Assembly (NCBI RefSeq): GCF_000375345.1
Contig: NZ_AQXD01000001.1
Location: forward strand, 574,600-638,599
Direction of reading: 5' to 3'
Origin: Wohlfahrtiimonas chitiniclastica DSM 18708
GTDB taxonomy: Bacteria > Pseudomonadota > Gammaproteobacteria > Cardiobacteriales > Wohlfahrtiimonadaceae
DNA length: 64,000 nt
Shown here: piece after piece, positions 37,280-47,451 of the stretch
Layout: every line of letters starts with the position of its first letter
Numbering within the stretch: position 1 is the stretch's first letter
Program-made: the position numbers and the translations under genes
The notes under the pieces: model-generated
What the model saw: the letters and a program-made list of their open reading frames with translations, nothing else
Told to the model about the DNA's origin: nothing
Databases searched by the model: none

Positions 37280-38181
37280 TGACGCTTGCCATCCATAGGC
37301 TGACCACAGAGCAGCACAACCCTAGAACCCAAAACATCGATGCCATGAGTACACTTGAAATGGTCAAAACCATGAATCAAGAAGATCAAACTGTGATCGA
37401 TGCGATTGCCAACGCCAGTGAAAACATCAGCCATGCCATTGATGGGATTGTCGCCGCTTTAAAATCAGGAGGACGATTGATTTACATTGGTGCAGGCACA
37501 TCCGGTCGTTTAGGTGTGTTAGATGCCTCAGAATGTTTACCCACCTTTGGCGTTGGGGAAGAAAAAGTGATGGGCATCATTGCAGGTGGTGATCGAGCAC
37601 TTCGTCATCCTGTGGAAAATGCAGAAGATCGCCGCGAATTGTGCATTGAAGATTTAAAGCACGTGGCATTCAATGACAAAGACATTCTATGTGCAATTGC
37701 AGCATCCGGGCGAACACCATATTGTTTAGGTGGCTTAGAGTATGCCAAAGCCATCGGTGCAAAAAGCATTGCCGTGACCTGTACAGAGAATAATCCCATG
37801 TTAAGCGCCGCCGATTACCCGATTGCCATTGTAACCGGCGCTGAAGTGATTACAGGATCCACGCGCTTAAAAGCGGGCAGTGCACAAAAAATGGTGCTCA
37901 ATATGCTCAGCACTTGTAGCATGATTCAATTGGGCAAAACGTATGGCAATGTTATGGTGGACGTCAAACCCACCAATGAGAAATTACATCAGCGTGCGCT
38001 CAATATGCTAATGAGCATTTTAGAAATTGATGAAATCGCCGCCCATGATTTATTAGAGCGTGCACATCACCATGTGAAAACAGCACTGCTCATGCATCTA
38101 CAAAAGATGAGTTATGCAGAAGCGCAATCCGCATTGGCAAAAGAAGAGCGCTTAGCGGTTCTTTTAAAAGAGGCAAAATAA
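37279..38181 (+). CDS. murQ: N-acetylmuramic acid 6-phosphate etherase
   Basis: MurQ cleaves MurNAc-6-phosphate to GlcNAc-6-phosphate and lactate. The 300-residue protein starts at 37279, overlapping the previous stop. The SIS-domain block IYIGAGTSGRLGVLDASE near residue 72 and the catalytic glutamate in this motif are present, together with GIIAGGDRALRHPVENAED near 105. It is coupled to anmK by a TAATG overlap. MurQ uses the product of AnmK, so the pair forms a consecutive recycling route. Confidence 0.95.
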   Translation: MTLAIHRLTTEQHNPRTQNIDAMSTLEMVKTMNQEDQTVIDAIANASENISHAIDGIVAALKSGGRLIYIGAGTSGRLGVLDASECLPTFGVGEEKVMGIIAGGDRALRHPVENAEDRRELCIEDLKHVAFNDKDILCAIAASGRTPYCLGGLEYAKAIGAKSIAVTCTENNPMLSAADYPIAIVTGAEVITGSTRLKAGSAQKMVLNMLSTCSMIQLGKTYGNVMVDVKPTNEKLHQRALNMLMSILEIDEIAAHDLLERAHHHVKTALLMHLQKMSYAEAQSALAKEERLAVLLKEAK

Positions 38182-39335
38182 TGGCATATGGTATCGGAAT
38201 CATGTCTGGCACATCATTAGATGGCGTTGATGTCGCTTTAGTGGAGATTGAAGGCGTCAATGAATCCACACAATGCACGCTCATTCATTATGACAGCTAT
38301 CCATACGATGAACACATTAGAGCAGCCGTACTGCGCGTCAGTCATCCAGAAACTTCAAATGTGGCAGAGCTTTGTGCGTTAAACTTTGAACTTGGCAAAT
38401 TATACAGTGAAGCTGTCAGTCGTTTATTGAAGGATCATGATTTTAAAGCGCCGCTCGATTTTATCGCCATGCATGGGCAAACCATTTATCACATCCCAAA
38501 AGCGACAGATGAATATTGCGCCTCAACTTTACAAATTGGGGATCCGGCACCCTTAGCGTATGATCATCATACAACGGTAATTTCAAACTTTCGCCCGATG
38601 GACATGATGGCCGGCGGGCAGGGCGCGCCATTGGTGCCTTATACTGAATATCTATTATTGCGCAGCACCACACACAATCGCTTATTACAAAACATTGGCG
38701 GCATAGGCAACATTACCGTATTGCCAAAAAACTGTACGATGGATGAAGTCTTTGCCTTTGATACAGGCCCAGGCAATATGATGATCAATGGCGCAATGCA
38801 ATATTTCTATCAATTGCCGTATGATGACCAAGGACAAATCGCCGCCCGTGGGCAAGTGATCCCTGAATTATTGAACGATTTGATGAATGATCCCTATTTC
38901 AAAGAAGCACCGCCAAAAGCCACAGGACGAGAATTGTTTGGAGAAACTCACATTCAATCCATTTGCGAGCAGTATGCGAATCAAGCAGACGATGTCATCG
39001 CAACGTTCACAGAATTAACCGCAAAAAGTATTGCCCATGCAGTTAAACAATTCATTCAACCCAAACTGGCACTCAATCCGGATGATGAACTCATCATTGC
39101 TGGAGGCGGCGCATATAATTTATATCTTGTGTCACGAATTGAGCATTATTTGCCTATGCTTAAAGTGAAGACGCAAGAGGACATTGGACTCAATAGCGAT
39201 GCAAAAGAAGCGGTGGCTTTTGCCGTGCTTGGGCATCAAACCCTCAATCGTCAGCCAAGCAATTTAACCACCGCCACAGGCGCCGCGCACAGTATGATTT
39301 TGGGCAACATCACTTTGAACCCTTGGGGGGATTGA
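38181..39335 (+). CDS. anmK: Anhydro-N-acetylmuramic acid kinase
   Basis: AnmK hydrolyses the anhydro bond of 1,6-anhydroMurNAc and phosphorylates it to MurNAc-6-phosphate, the substrate of MurQ. The 384-residue length fits. The phosphate-binding motif GIMSGTSLDGVDVAL is at residues 5-19, with AMHGQTIYH near 95, NIGGIGNITVLP near 172 and the C-terminal GGGAYNLYLVSRI near 308. It is the last gene of the TetR-hypothetical-murQ-anmK cluster. Confidence 0.96.
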   Translation: MAYGIGIMSGTSLDGVDVALVEIEGVNESTQCTLIHYDSYPYDEHIRAAVLRVSHPETSNVAELCALNFELGKLYSEAVSRLLKDHDFKAPLDFIAMHGQTIYHIPKATDEYCASTLQIGDPAPLAYDHHTTVISNFRPMDMMAGGQGAPLVPYTEYLLLRSTTHNRLLQNIGGIGNITVLPKNCTMDEVFAFDTGPGNMMINGAMQYFYQLPYDDQGQIAARGQVIPELLNDLMNDPYFKEAPPKATGRELFGETHIQSICEQYANQADDVIATFTELTAKSIAHAVKQFIQPKLALNPDDELIIAGGGAYNLYLVSRIEHYLPMLKVKTQEDIGLNSDAKEAVAFAVLGHQTLNRQPSNLTTATGAAHSMILGNITLNPWGD

Positions 39336-39423
39336 AATTATTAAAAGTATCACCATTATGCTGATCATAGTGGGGGAAGCTGCATAAATTAACGTTGTGG
39401 CTTTTATTATGCGATATGAAATA

Positions 39424-39432
39424 TGGTATAAT
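39424..39432 (+). promoter_or_regulatory. rpoD: Extended -10 promoter of rpoD
   Basis: TGGTATAAT is an extended -10 element (TG-N-TATAAT). No good -35 is seen at 17 bases, as expected for extended -10 promoters. It lies 45 bases ahead of the rpoD start. Confidence 0.55.
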
Positions 39433-39476
39433 ATTATATTGCGTTTTTTACATTTTTGGGGTTATCGGAATTCATT

Positions 39477-41360
39477 ATGAGTAAGCAAAATGCTTTAACA
39501 GTTAAAGAACAACAAGCACGAATTAAAGAGTTAATTGCTCAAGGTAAAGAGCAAGGTTACTTGACGTATGCTGAAATCAACGATCACCTTCCTGAAGATA
39601 TCATCGATCCTGAGCAAATCGAAAGCATCATTGCCATGATCTCTGAAATGGGCATTAAGGTGAGTGACGAAGCGCCAGATATGGACAGCTTGTTATTAAC
39701 GAATGACTCCATCGGCTCAGATGATGATGCCGTTGATGAAGCGGCCGCGGTATTGGTCAACATCGACAGCAGTGAAATTGGTCGCACAACTGACCCTGTG
39801 CGTATGTACATGCGTGAAATGGGTACTGTAGATTTATTGTCTCGTGATGAAGAGAAATCAATCGCCATCCGCATCGAAGAAGGTTTAAACAGCGCATTAT
39901 TAAACTTAGCGAATTACTATCCTGCGGTTGATCTTTTGATCAGCCGTTATGAAGAAACATTAGAAACAGATCAGCGCCTTGGCGACATTGCCACCGGCTT
40001 TGTGGATCCTAGCTATTATTCTGAAATCGCCGAAGATAAAGACGATGAAGAATTAGAAATTGTGGATGATGAAGCGCCAGCTGATGATCTTGAAGATGAT
40101 GAAGAAGCCGAAGGTGGCAGCGCCGCTTCTGCTGAAACTGGCCCAAATAAAGAGATCTTTGCAGAGAAAATTGCAGAGCTCAAAGCCATCATTGCAGAAA
40201 TTGATGCCCTTCGTGGTAACAAACGCAAGAAAAACATCGATGCTTTAATTTTAGATGCCCAAGAGCGTTTAAAATCAAAATTCATCGAGTTTAGATTGGC
40301 GCCAAAAATGCAAGAAGATATGGTGGCTTTATTAAAAGAGACCATTGATCGCATTCGTCCATTAGAACGTAAAATGATGAAAATCTGTATCGCCACTTGT
40401 AAAATGCCGCGCGATGCATTCATCAAAACATTCCCACGCAATGAAACGAAAAAAGAGTGGGTCGAAGAAGTCATCAACAGCAAGCACAAATATGCCAAAG
40501 CCATCGAAGAGCACAAAGATGCCATCTTTGAGATTCAAACACAATTGGCAAAAATTGAAAAAGCCAACAGCTTAGCCATTTATGAGATTAAAGAGATCAA
40601 CCGTGAAATCTCCATCAATGAAGCGAAAGCAAAACGTGCAAAACGTGAAATGATCGAAGCGAACTTACGTTTGGTGATCTCGATTGCGAAAAAATACACC
40701 AACCGTGGTTTGCAGTTCCTCGACTTGATTCAAGAAGGGAACATTGGCTTGATGAAAGCGGTGGATAAATTTGAATATCGCCGCGGTTTTAAATTCTCAA
40801 CCTATGCCACTTGGTGGATTCGTCAGGCGATCACGCGTTCAATCGCCGATCAAGCGCGCACCATCCGTATTCCTGTGCACATGATCGAAACCATCAATAA
40901 GTTAAACCGTATTTCTCGACAAATGTTGCAAGACATGGGACGCGAAGCAACGCCAGAAGAACTCGCAGAAGCGATGGGTTTACCTGAAGACCGCATTCGT
41001 AAAGTGTTGAAGATTGCTAAAGAACCCATTTCAATGGAAACACCTGTGGGTGATGATGAAGATTCACATTTAGGTGACTTCATTGAAGATACAGGCATGG
41101 TCTCTCCATTAGAAGCGGCCACCAGCGTGGGTTTAAGTGAAGCCACCCGTGAAGTGTTAGAAACCTTAACGCCAAGAGAGGCAAAAGTACTTCGCATGCG
41201 TTTTGGTATCGACATGAACACGGATCACACCTTAGAAGAAGTGGGCAAACAGTTTGATGTCACGCGCGAACGTATTCGCCAAATCGAGGCCAAAGCCCTT
41301 CGAAAATTGCGTCATCCGAACCGTTCTGAAAGCTTACGCAGCTTTATGGACAATGAATAA
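39477..41360 (+). CDS. rpoD: RNA polymerase sigma factor RpoD (sigma70)
   Basis: This is the housekeeping sigma factor, 627 residues from the ATG at 39477; an in-frame upstream start would add seven residues. Region 1.1 is N-terminal, region 1.2 is [21 protein letters not shown] near residue 105, and an acidic non-conserved insert ([20 protein letters not shown]) lies near 190-210. Region 2 has [39 protein letters not shown] in order near 415-455, and region 4 ends [31 protein letters not shown]. It stands apart from dnaG by about 3 kb, unlike the classical rpsU-dnaG-rpoD operon. Confidence 0.98.
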   Translation: MSKQNALTVKEQQARIKELIAQGKEQGYLTYAEINDHLPEDIIDPEQIESIIAMISEMGIKVSDEAPDMDSLLLTNDSIGSDDDAVDEAAAVLVNIDSSEIGRTTDPVRMYMREMGTVDLLSRDEEKSIAIRIEEGLNSALLNLANYYPAVDLLISRYEETLETDQRLGDIATGFVDPSYYSEIAEDKDDEELEIVDDEAPADDLEDDEEAEGGSAASAETGPNKEIFAEKIAELKAIIAEIDALRGNKRKKNIDALILDAQERLKSKFIEFRLAPKMQEDMVALLKETIDRIRPLERKMMKICIATCKMPRDAFIKTFPRNETKKEWVEEVINSKHKYAKAIEEHKDAIFEIQTQLAKIEKANSLAIYEIKEINREISINEAKAKRAKREMIEANLRLVISIAKKYTNRGLQFLDLIQEGNIGLMKAVDKFEYRRGFKFSTYATWWIRQAITRSIADQARTIRIPVHMIETINKLNRISRQMLQDMGREATPEELAEAMGLPEDRIRKVLKIAKEPISMETPVGDDEDSHLGDFIEDTGMVSPLEAATSVGLSEATREVLETLTPREAKVLRMRFGIDMNTDHTLEEVGKQFDVTRERIRQIEAKALRKLRHPNRSESLRSFMDNE

Positions 41361-41386
41361 GCCTCACTTATTTGCTTAATGTCTTG

Positions 41387-41421
41387 AAAACCTCTTAAAC
41401 TTTTAAGAGGTTTTACTTTTT
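41387..41421 (+). terminator. Terminator after rpoD
   Basis: A stem AAAACCTCTTAAA/TTTAAGAGGTTTT (about 11-13 bp) is followed by ACTTTTT. It lies 26 bases past the stop. Confidence 0.85.
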
Positions 41422-41445
41422 AATATTCCCCGAGATTATAGAGTT

Positions 41446-42423
41446 ATGAACCATTACCACCGTTTCAGTGTTGCGCCGATGCTCAATTGGACCGACCGCC
41501 ATTGTCGTTATTTTTACCGTTTGATGAGCAAACAAGCCTTGCTATACACAGAAATGGTGACCACTGGTGCCATTTTGCATGGGGATACAGACATGCATTT
41601 GCGTTTTAATGCCAAAGAATCGCCGATTGCATTACAATTAGGTGGATCAGATCCAAAAGATTTACAAACAGCGGCTAAAATTGCAGAAGATTATGGATAT
41701 ACCGAGATCAATTTAAACTGTGGTTGTCCATCTGACCGTGTGCAAAAAGGTCGCTTTGGTGCGTGTTTGATGACTGAGCCTGAATTGGTGGCAGAGTGCT
41801 TTGATGCCATGCAAAGCGCTGTCAATATTCCTGTCACCATTAAAAACCGTATTGGCATTGATCATCAGGATGATTATGCCTTTGTGCATCGTTTTATTGA
41901 TGTGGTGAGTCAAGCAGGATGCAAAACTTTCACTGTTCATGCGCGTAAAGCTTGGCTATCTGGTTTATCGCCTAAAGAGAACCGTGAGATTCCACCATTA
42001 GATTATGATCGCGTGTATCAGTTAAAGCACGATTTTCCAGAATTGATGCTAATCTTAAATGGTGGCATTCAATCGCCAGAGCAGGGATTAAGTGTTATGA
42101 ACAATCTTGATGGTGTCATGCTTGGGCGCGCCGTGTATCACTCGCCCTTTTTAATGAATGAAGTGGACCATCTTTATTTTGGGGATGAAGCCTCTGATCA
42201 ATCGCCGTTTGATGTTTTAGCTGCATTAAAGCCTTATGTGGAATCTGAATTGGCTGCAGGCGTTAGGGTTCATCACATTGGCCGCCATTTACTTGGACTA
42301 TTTAATGGCTACCCAAAAAGTCGCCAATGGCGCCGCCACCTCAGTGAAAATATGTTTAAAGATGATGCGGATTTTACCGTGTTTGAAGACGCTGTGAAAA
42401 AAGCCTTCGATAGAATTTTATAA
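41446..42423 (+). CDS. dusA: tRNA-dihydrouridine(20/20a) synthase DusA
   Basis: DusA is a flavin enzyme that reduces uridine 20/20a in the D-loop of tRNA. The 325-residue protein shows the FMN-binding start FSVAPMLNWTDRHCRYFYR, the active-site motif NLNCGCPSDRVQKGRFGACLM with catalytic Cys94, and the C-terminal helix region RHLLGLFNGYPKSRQWRRHLS typical of DusA rather than DusB or DusC. Confidence 0.96.
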   Translation: MNHYHRFSVAPMLNWTDRHCRYFYRLMSKQALLYTEMVTTGAILHGDTDMHLRFNAKESPIALQLGGSDPKDLQTAAKIAEDYGYTEINLNCGCPSDRVQKGRFGACLMTEPELVAECFDAMQSAVNIPVTIKNRIGIDHQDDYAFVHRFIDVVSQAGCKTFTVHARKAWLSGLSPKENREIPPLDYDRVYQLKHDFPELMLILNGGIQSPEQGLSVMNNLDGVMLGRAVYHSPFLMNEVDHLYFGDEASDQSPFDVLAALKPYVESELAAGVRVHHIGRHLLGLFNGYPKSRQWRRHLSENMFKDDADFTVFEDAVKKAFDRIL

Positions 42424-42476
42424 TGATTTTCATTGTGATATGATATGACGCGATTTAACCAAGGAAATAACATACT

Positions 42477-44018
42477 ATGAAAAAAACAATTTTAGCTGTC
42501 GCTTTACCTTTGATCATTTATGGTTGCTCTGATGAGTCTAGCAATCTTTCAAATGCCGATAAATTCAAAACTTTTGAACAAAACTACCTCGCTGCAACAC
42601 AAACAGTGATCAACAAATCCACTGAATTTAGCACAGGTGCTGTGGCATATGAAGCAAACTTTAGCAATGTGAATGATCAAGTTTCCTTACAAGATCAATT
42701 CACCTATACCGATCAACAAAATGCAGCATCGATTGAATACAACATCACCTCTCAAGCGAATGTTGATTTAGCAAAATACAACCCAGAAAATGGTCGCGCT
42801 TTAATCAAAGGGCAGGCCAATGGTGGTGTGGTCATTGATGTAGAAGCGGCAGGTGAAACGGTTAAATTAAACAACCTATTTGCCAATGCAGATTATGAAG
42901 GCACATTAGATGAAAAAGCCAAAACATTTTCTTACAATGTGAAAATGGCAAAAAACACGGTGCCTGTATTATTGAGCGATGTGGCCATTGCTGAATTGAC
43001 ACTCAATGATTTCACCAATGACATTGTGTTAAACTTCAATAAAGATTATACAGATTTGACGGCATTGAAATCGGGTTCTGAAGGCAAAAGCATTCAGATT
43101 AAAGCCACCGGTGAATTGGCCAAAGAAGTGGATGCAAACATTGATTTAACAAAATTGGTGTCTTCAACGAACTATCAAGCAAGCCCATTAAAATATGAAA
43201 CGGTTGCCTCATTGGGCAATCTTGCCATGTCTGCCACGAATAAAAACAGCGACAATGTTGAAACCTTCAAGTTTGATGTGTCTAAAATTGAAGCGAAAAG
43301 TGGTATTTATGAAGAGAAAGGTTTACTCTCAGGCAACGTCGCTTATCATGTTGGTAATGTTGCGGTGACTAAAGATCAATCTCCAAAGCTTGATTTTGGC
43401 GCCATCTCTGTTGATACCAACATCAAAGGCATCAAAAACATCAAAAATTGGAAGGCTTTAATTGAACAAGCAAACGCATTATCTTCACAAGATCCATCTG
43501 ACATGAACGAAGTAGAAGCGCAAGAATTTTTAAAAACGATTGCCTCTTTGTTCACTAAAGATACCCGTTTGAACATGAGCTTTGAAAACAAATTAACCAT
43601 TGGCGATGAATTAAAAGCGAGCATTGCTTTCCAACCTTCTGAAAAATTAGTGGCCTTATTGCAAGAAGGTCCTGAAGCCATTGAAGCCATGGTTGAAAAT
43701 CAATCACCTGTAGATTTAATCGATGCATTCATTCATGAATTCTCTTTCAAAGGTAAAGTGACGGAAGATTACATCATTGCTCAGTATGAAAAATTCTTAA
43801 CATTAGATGGCCAAGATACTGCATCTGCGAAAAAAGATGTGCAAGGTGCCATTCAAATGGTGATGATGTTAGTGGGCATGCAATCAGCACAATTAGGTGC
43901 CTCTCCACTTGAGTACAAAGAAAGAACATTGTTCATGGACATTGAATTCAAACAAGGGACTTGGAACATCAACGGTAAAAAATTAACCACGGCAGAAATT
44001 TTTGCAGCATTCCAATAA
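42477..44018 (+). CDS. Predicted lipoprotein, possibly DUF945/YdgA-like
   Basis: A 513-residue envelope protein. The N-terminus MKKTILAVALPLIIYGC carries a lipobox (IYGC), so it is probably an outer- or inner-membrane lipoprotein. The mature protein is a long beta-rich sequence, without recognisable catalytic motifs. Its end (MDIEFKQGTWNINGKKLTTAEIFAAF) resembles the C-terminal 'NGK' ending of YdgA-type DUF945 proteins. That family match is tentative. The gene has its own terminator. Confidence 0.7.
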   Translation: MKKTILAVALPLIIYGCSDESSNLSNADKFKTFEQNYLAATQTVINKSTEFSTGAVAYEANFSNVNDQVSLQDQFTYTDQQNAASIEYNITSQANVDLAKYNPENGRALIKGQANGGVVIDVEAAGETVKLNNLFANADYEGTLDEKAKTFSYNVKMAKNTVPVLLSDVAIAELTLNDFTNDIVLNFNKDYTDLTALKSGSEGKSIQIKATGELAKEVDANIDLTKLVSSTNYQASPLKYETVASLGNLAMSATNKNSDNVETFKFDVSKIEAKSGIYEEKGLLSGNVAYHVGNVAVTKDQSPKLDFGAISVDTNIKGIKNIKNWKALIEQANALSSQDPSDMNEVEAQEFLKTIASLFTKDTRLNMSFENKLTIGDELKASIAFQPSEKLVALLQEGPEAIEAMVENQSPVDLIDAFIHEFSFKGKVTEDYIIAQYEKFLTLDGQDTASAKKDVQGAIQMVMMLVGMQSAQLGASPLEYKERTLFMDIEFKQGTWNINGKKLTTAEIFAAFQ

Positions 44019-44056
44019 ATGCTTAATCCATAAGCATTAGCGCAGAAAGTTTAAGC

Positions 44057-44083
44057 AAAAGCCCTCAACCGAGGGCTTTTTTT
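44057..44083 (+). terminator. Terminator after the lipoprotein gene
   Basis: A 10-bp perfect stem AAAAGCCCTC/GAGGGCTTTT with an AACC loop is followed by T residues. Confidence 0.92.
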
Positions 44084-44137
44084 CTGCTAACTTCACAGAA
44101 TCGTTCTATAATATTGTTTTTGAGAAGGAGTAAAGCA

Positions 44138-44584
44138 ATGAGCTTAAAAGCTAGAATCATGGAAGACATCAAAACGGCAATGCGTGAGAAAAACAAAGAA
44201 AAACTCGCCACTTTGCGTTTAATCAGTGCAGAAATCAAACAAGTGGAAGTGGATCAACGCATTGAGATGGATGATGCCGCCGTCACTGCTGTTTTAGTGC
44301 GCATGGTTAAGCAACGCAAAGAGTCCATTGATCAATTCCAAAAAGCTGAACGATTAGATTTAGTGGCGCAAGAAGAATCTGAATTGTCCATCATCATGCC
44401 ATATTTGCCAGAGCAAATGAGCCAAGAAGATGTAGAAGCTGCCATCAGCGAAGCGATTAAAGCGACAGGTGCTTTAACCATGAAAGACATGGGTAAAGTC
44501 ATGGGCATGTTAAAGCCACAATTAGAAGGTAAAGCTGACATGGGCGTTGTGAGCAAATTGTTAAAAGCAGCTTTGAACCCATAA
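44138..44584 (+). CDS. yqeY: GatB/YqeY-domain protein
   Basis: A 148-residue protein of the YqeY family, related to the tRNA-binding tail domain of GatB. The start at 44138 has AAGGAG eight bases upstream. Typical blocks are MREKNKEKLATLRLISAEIKQVEVD near residue 14 and the C-terminal MGKVMGMLKPQLEGKADMGVVSKLLKAAL. The dnaG start codon follows the stop directly. The exact role of YqeY is unproven; yqeY-dnaG pairing is common. Confidence 0.93.
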   Translation: MSLKARIMEDIKTAMREKNKEKLATLRLISAEIKQVEVDQRIEMDDAAVTAVLVRMVKQRKESIDQFQKAERLDLVAQEESELSIIMPYLPEQMSQEDVEAAISEAIKATGALTMKDMGKVMGMLKPQLEGKADMGVVSKLLKAALNP

Positions 44585-46321
44585 ATGAGTAAAGGCTACA
44601 TTCCCAATCAATTTGTTGATGAAGTCATCGGGCGCGTTGATATTGTTGAGATCATCAATCAGCGCGTATCCCTGAAAAAAATGGGCAACAGCTTTAAGGC
44701 ATGTTGTCCGTTTCATCAAGAAAAATCGCCATCGTTTATGGTCAATCAAAGTAAACAGTTGTATCACTGTTTTGGCTGTGGCGCGAAGGGCAATGTGGTC
44801 ACTTTTTTAATGGAGTATGAGAAACTTGAGTTTGTCGAATCCATTGAATACTTAGCCCATCATGAAGGCATGGTGGTGCCATATGAACGACGATCAAATG
44901 TATCGCCAGAAGCAGAAAAGCGGACACAAACCACATTAACGGCATTGGAAGAAGCCAATCAATTTTTTCAGCGTGAATTGGCAAAGCCCAATCATCAGCA
45001 TGCACGAGATTATTTGACCAATCGTGATTTAAACAGCGAAGACATTGCGCGCTTTAACATTGGTTTTGCGCCAGACAGCTGGAATGCTTTATTGATGACG
45101 TTAAAGTCAAAAGGCGCAAGCGAAAAAACATTGGAAGAAGCAGGGCTCATCATTCCTGCACAAAATAAAGTCAATCACTTTTATGATCGTTTTCGTGATC
45201 GCGTGATGTTTCCGATCCGCAATCGCAAAGGGCAAACCATTGCGTTTGGCGGTCGAATCATTGGTACAGGTGAACCGAAATATTTAAACTCCCCAGAAAC
45301 GCCTGTTTTCCATAAAGGCAAAGAGCTTTATGGATTGTATGAATTGCGACGTGATGTGCGCAATTACAATGAAATCCTTGTGGTGGAAGGCTACATGGAT
45401 GTGGTGATGATGTCACATTTTGGCATTCAAAATGTGGTGGCAACACTTGGGACAGCGATGTCAAATACACAAGTGGCCAATTTATTTCGTTATACGCACT
45501 CCATTGTTTTCTGTTTTGATGGCGATGAGGCAGGGCAGAAGGCTGCCTATAAAGCGATGGAAAATGCGTTGCCTGTAATGAATGTGGATAAAGAGATTAA
45601 ATTTCTCTTTTTACCCGATCGCCATGATCCGGACAGTTACTTAAAAGCCCATGGACAAGCAGCATTTTTAGACTTAGTGAACAATGCATTGCCATTGAGC
45701 GAATATCTCTTTCACCATTTTGAACAGCGTTATTCATTAGAAAGCATTGAAGGGCGCTCGCAACTTTTGACGGATATGGGCGCGTTGATCAATTCAATGC
45801 CAGACATTCCACTGCGAGATTTATTACGCATTGAACTTGGCAAAAAAGCCAATGTGTCTGCAAGCATTTTAGAGAAACATGTCAGCGCTGGTGTTGTGGC
45901 AACACCCGTTAGACGCAAAATGGCACAACCTCAAGGTCAAAACTTAGTTGAGCGCGGCATTGTTTTACTATTAAATAACCTAAATTTGGCAAAAACGATT
46001 CATAATTATGAATTTTTACTGGATAGTGAGGAAAAAGGCGCTAAAGTTTTATATCAACTCATCACCACAATCATTGATTATCCTGAAATCAAAACAGCAG
46101 CGCAATTGCTTAGCCGCTTTCAACATCAACCATGGATTCAATATGTTGAATCTTTAAGTGTGCTTGATCACATGCTTGATCCTCAATTGCATCAATCAGA
46201 ATACACTGATGCTATGCGCCGTTTGGCGAAACGTGTGGATCCACGCAAACAAGTGTTGGCAAAATTCGCCCAAGGTTTACCATTGAGTGATGAAGAACTC
46301 AAATTATTGAAACTTAATTAA
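44585..46321 (+). CDS. dnaG: DNA primase
   Basis: DnaG makes RNA primers for the replication fork. The 578-residue protein has an N-terminal zinc-binding domain with ligands Cys41, His44, Cys62 and Cys65 (CPFH...HCFGCG). The Toprim core has VVEGYMDVV near 262 and FCFDGDEAGQKAA near 310, and a C-terminal DnaB-binding domain follows. It directly abuts yqeY and overlaps the DUF2726 gene by one base (TAATG). Confidence 0.97.
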   Translation: MSKGYIPNQFVDEVIGRVDIVEIINQRVSLKKMGNSFKACCPFHQEKSPSFMVNQSKQLYHCFGCGAKGNVVTFLMEYEKLEFVESIEYLAHHEGMVVPYERRSNVSPEAEKRTQTTLTALEEANQFFQRELAKPNHQHARDYLTNRDLNSEDIARFNIGFAPDSWNALLMTLKSKGASEKTLEEAGLIIPAQNKVNHFYDRFRDRVMFPIRNRKGQTIAFGGRIIGTGEPKYLNSPETPVFHKGKELYGLYELRRDVRNYNEILVVEGYMDVVMMSHFGIQNVVATLGTAMSNTQVANLFRYTHSIVFCFDGDEAGQKAAYKAMENALPVMNVDKEIKFLFLPDRHDPDSYLKAHGQAAFLDLVNNALPLSEYLFHHFEQRYSLESIEGRSQLLTDMGALINSMPDIPLRDLLRIELGKKANVSASILEKHVSAGVVATPVRRKMAQPQGQNLVERGIVLLLNNLNLAKTIHNYEFLLDSEEKGAKVLYQLITTIIDYPEIKTAAQLLSRFQHQPWIQYVESLSVLDHMLDPQLHQSEYTDAMRRLAKRVDPRKQVLAKFAQGLPLSDEELKLLKLN

Positions 46322-46995
46322 TGCTTAATTTATTCAGTCAATTTAGCCCAAGCGCCATCGGTGCTGCAATATTCTTCGTTTTAATTCTTGTGGTCGCCGT
46401 GCTGCCTAAAAATCGCACACCCAAAAAATCAAAACGGATCGAACCGACCGTTACAGAGAAAGTCCCGCAAAAAAAGCCACAAGCAAAATCAGACAAAACA
46501 GCGCGTGAATATCCGACTTTTAAAGATCAACAGCAAGTGTTTACTGAAAAGGCTAAAAGGGAAGCTGCGGTTAAAGTTGCCACCTTTGAAAAACGTGGTT
46601 TGATGAATATTGGCGAAACGATTGCATTTGAGCGCGTACAAAATATTTTGCGTTACAATAAAATTCCGCTGCATGTTTATCCGCAGGTGCCATTGATGGC
46701 ATTCATTGAAGAAACCACAAATGCAGATTATGTTTTACAGTTACAAAAAGGTTTGCGTCCAGATTTTGTGCTCACGGATTTGCAGCACAATGTTGTGGCT
46801 GTGATCGAAATCAATGGCAATGGACATCATGATAAATTTGATGATACCAAAACCATGATCTTAAATTCTGTGGGCATTGATGTGATCAATGTGGATACGA
46901 ATGGCTGGAATCGATCTGGATCTATAACATATCAAAATCATGTGATCCAGAAAATTGATGAAGCCATGCAAATGTATTTATCTCAGTCATCATAA
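46321..46995 (+). CDS. Membrane-anchored DUF2726 protein
   Basis: A 224-residue protein with one N-terminal membrane helix (AIGAAIFFVLILVVAVLP, residues 12-29), a lysine-rich linker (about 30-75), and a C-terminal DUF2726-type domain. That domain has a nuclease-like pattern: RPDFVLTDLQHNVVAVIEINGNGHHD near residues 143-168, similar to restriction-endonuclease-fold D...ExN patterns. Translation is coupled to dnaG. Its function is unknown. It is the last host gene before the prophage. Confidence 0.75.
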   Translation: MLNLFSQFSPSAIGAAIFFVLILVVAVLPKNRTPKKSKRIEPTVTEKVPQKKPQAKSDKTAREYPTFKDQQQVFTEKAKREAAVKVATFEKRGLMNIGETIAFERVQNILRYNKIPLHVYPQVPLMAFIEETTNADYVLQLQKGLRPDFVLTDLQHNVVAVIEINGNGHHDKFDDTKTMILNSVGIDVINVDTNGWNRSGSITYQNHVIQKIDEAMQMYLSQSS

Positions 46996-47035
46996 TCTAT
47001 ACAGCCATAAAGCCCTAGATTTCAATATAGATATA

Positions 47036-47063
47036 ATTTCCACTTCTATATATTTTATGTTTA
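47036..47063 (+). other. Left Xer/dif-type attachment site (attL) of the filamentous prophage
   Basis: The XerC-side half ATTTCCACTTC and the centre TATATA are identical to the right-hand site, while the XerD-side half (TTTTATGTTTA) is degenerate. Identity covers 20 bases (47035-47054) with 53681-53700. Such a hybrid site is what XerC-mediated integration of phage DNA at dif produces. Confidence 0.75.
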
Positions 47064-47119
47064 TTTGTGTTGAGTAATTTTGACTGATTCAAGTTTTATT
47101 AACTTGATGAGGTTAGAGT

Positions 47120-47449
47120 ATGAGAGCACTTGTTTTAGGCGTCGAACCGATTTGGGGCATCAAATCAAAAGATAATAGCCCTTTCTTTTCCGCCAGCGTT
47201 TATTGCATCAAAGAAAAAAATGAGACCTATGGGGAAAAGTTCAGTAATCTACAATTTGGGCAATGTGTTGATACTGTCTCTATGTTCTTTAGAGATAAAC
47301 AGGAATTAGATGCTTTTATTACTTCTGTCAATGGACAAGATTTTCCTGCAACTTGCGAATTCCTAGAAGAAACATATCTATCTAGAGGTAGACCGGGCAT
47401 TAAGTTTGTAGGACTTAAAGTTTTACCTAAAGAAAAGGCAGCGGCATAA
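47120..47449 (+). CDS. Putative phage ssDNA-binding protein (gene V-like)
   Basis: A 109-residue small protein, first in the phage's forward operon and three bases ahead of the replication initiator gene. Size, position and a compact beta-rich sequence fit the ssDNA-binding protein that coats single-stranded phage genomes. No diagnostic motif was identified, so the assignment rests mainly on position. GAGG precedes the ATG. Confidence 0.6.
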   Translation: MRALVLGVEPIWGIKSKDNSPFFSASVYCIKEKNETYGEKFSNLQFGQCVDTVSMFFRDKQELDAFITSVNGQDFPATCEFLEETYLSRGRPGIKFVGLKVLPKEKAAA

Positions 47450-47451
47450 TC

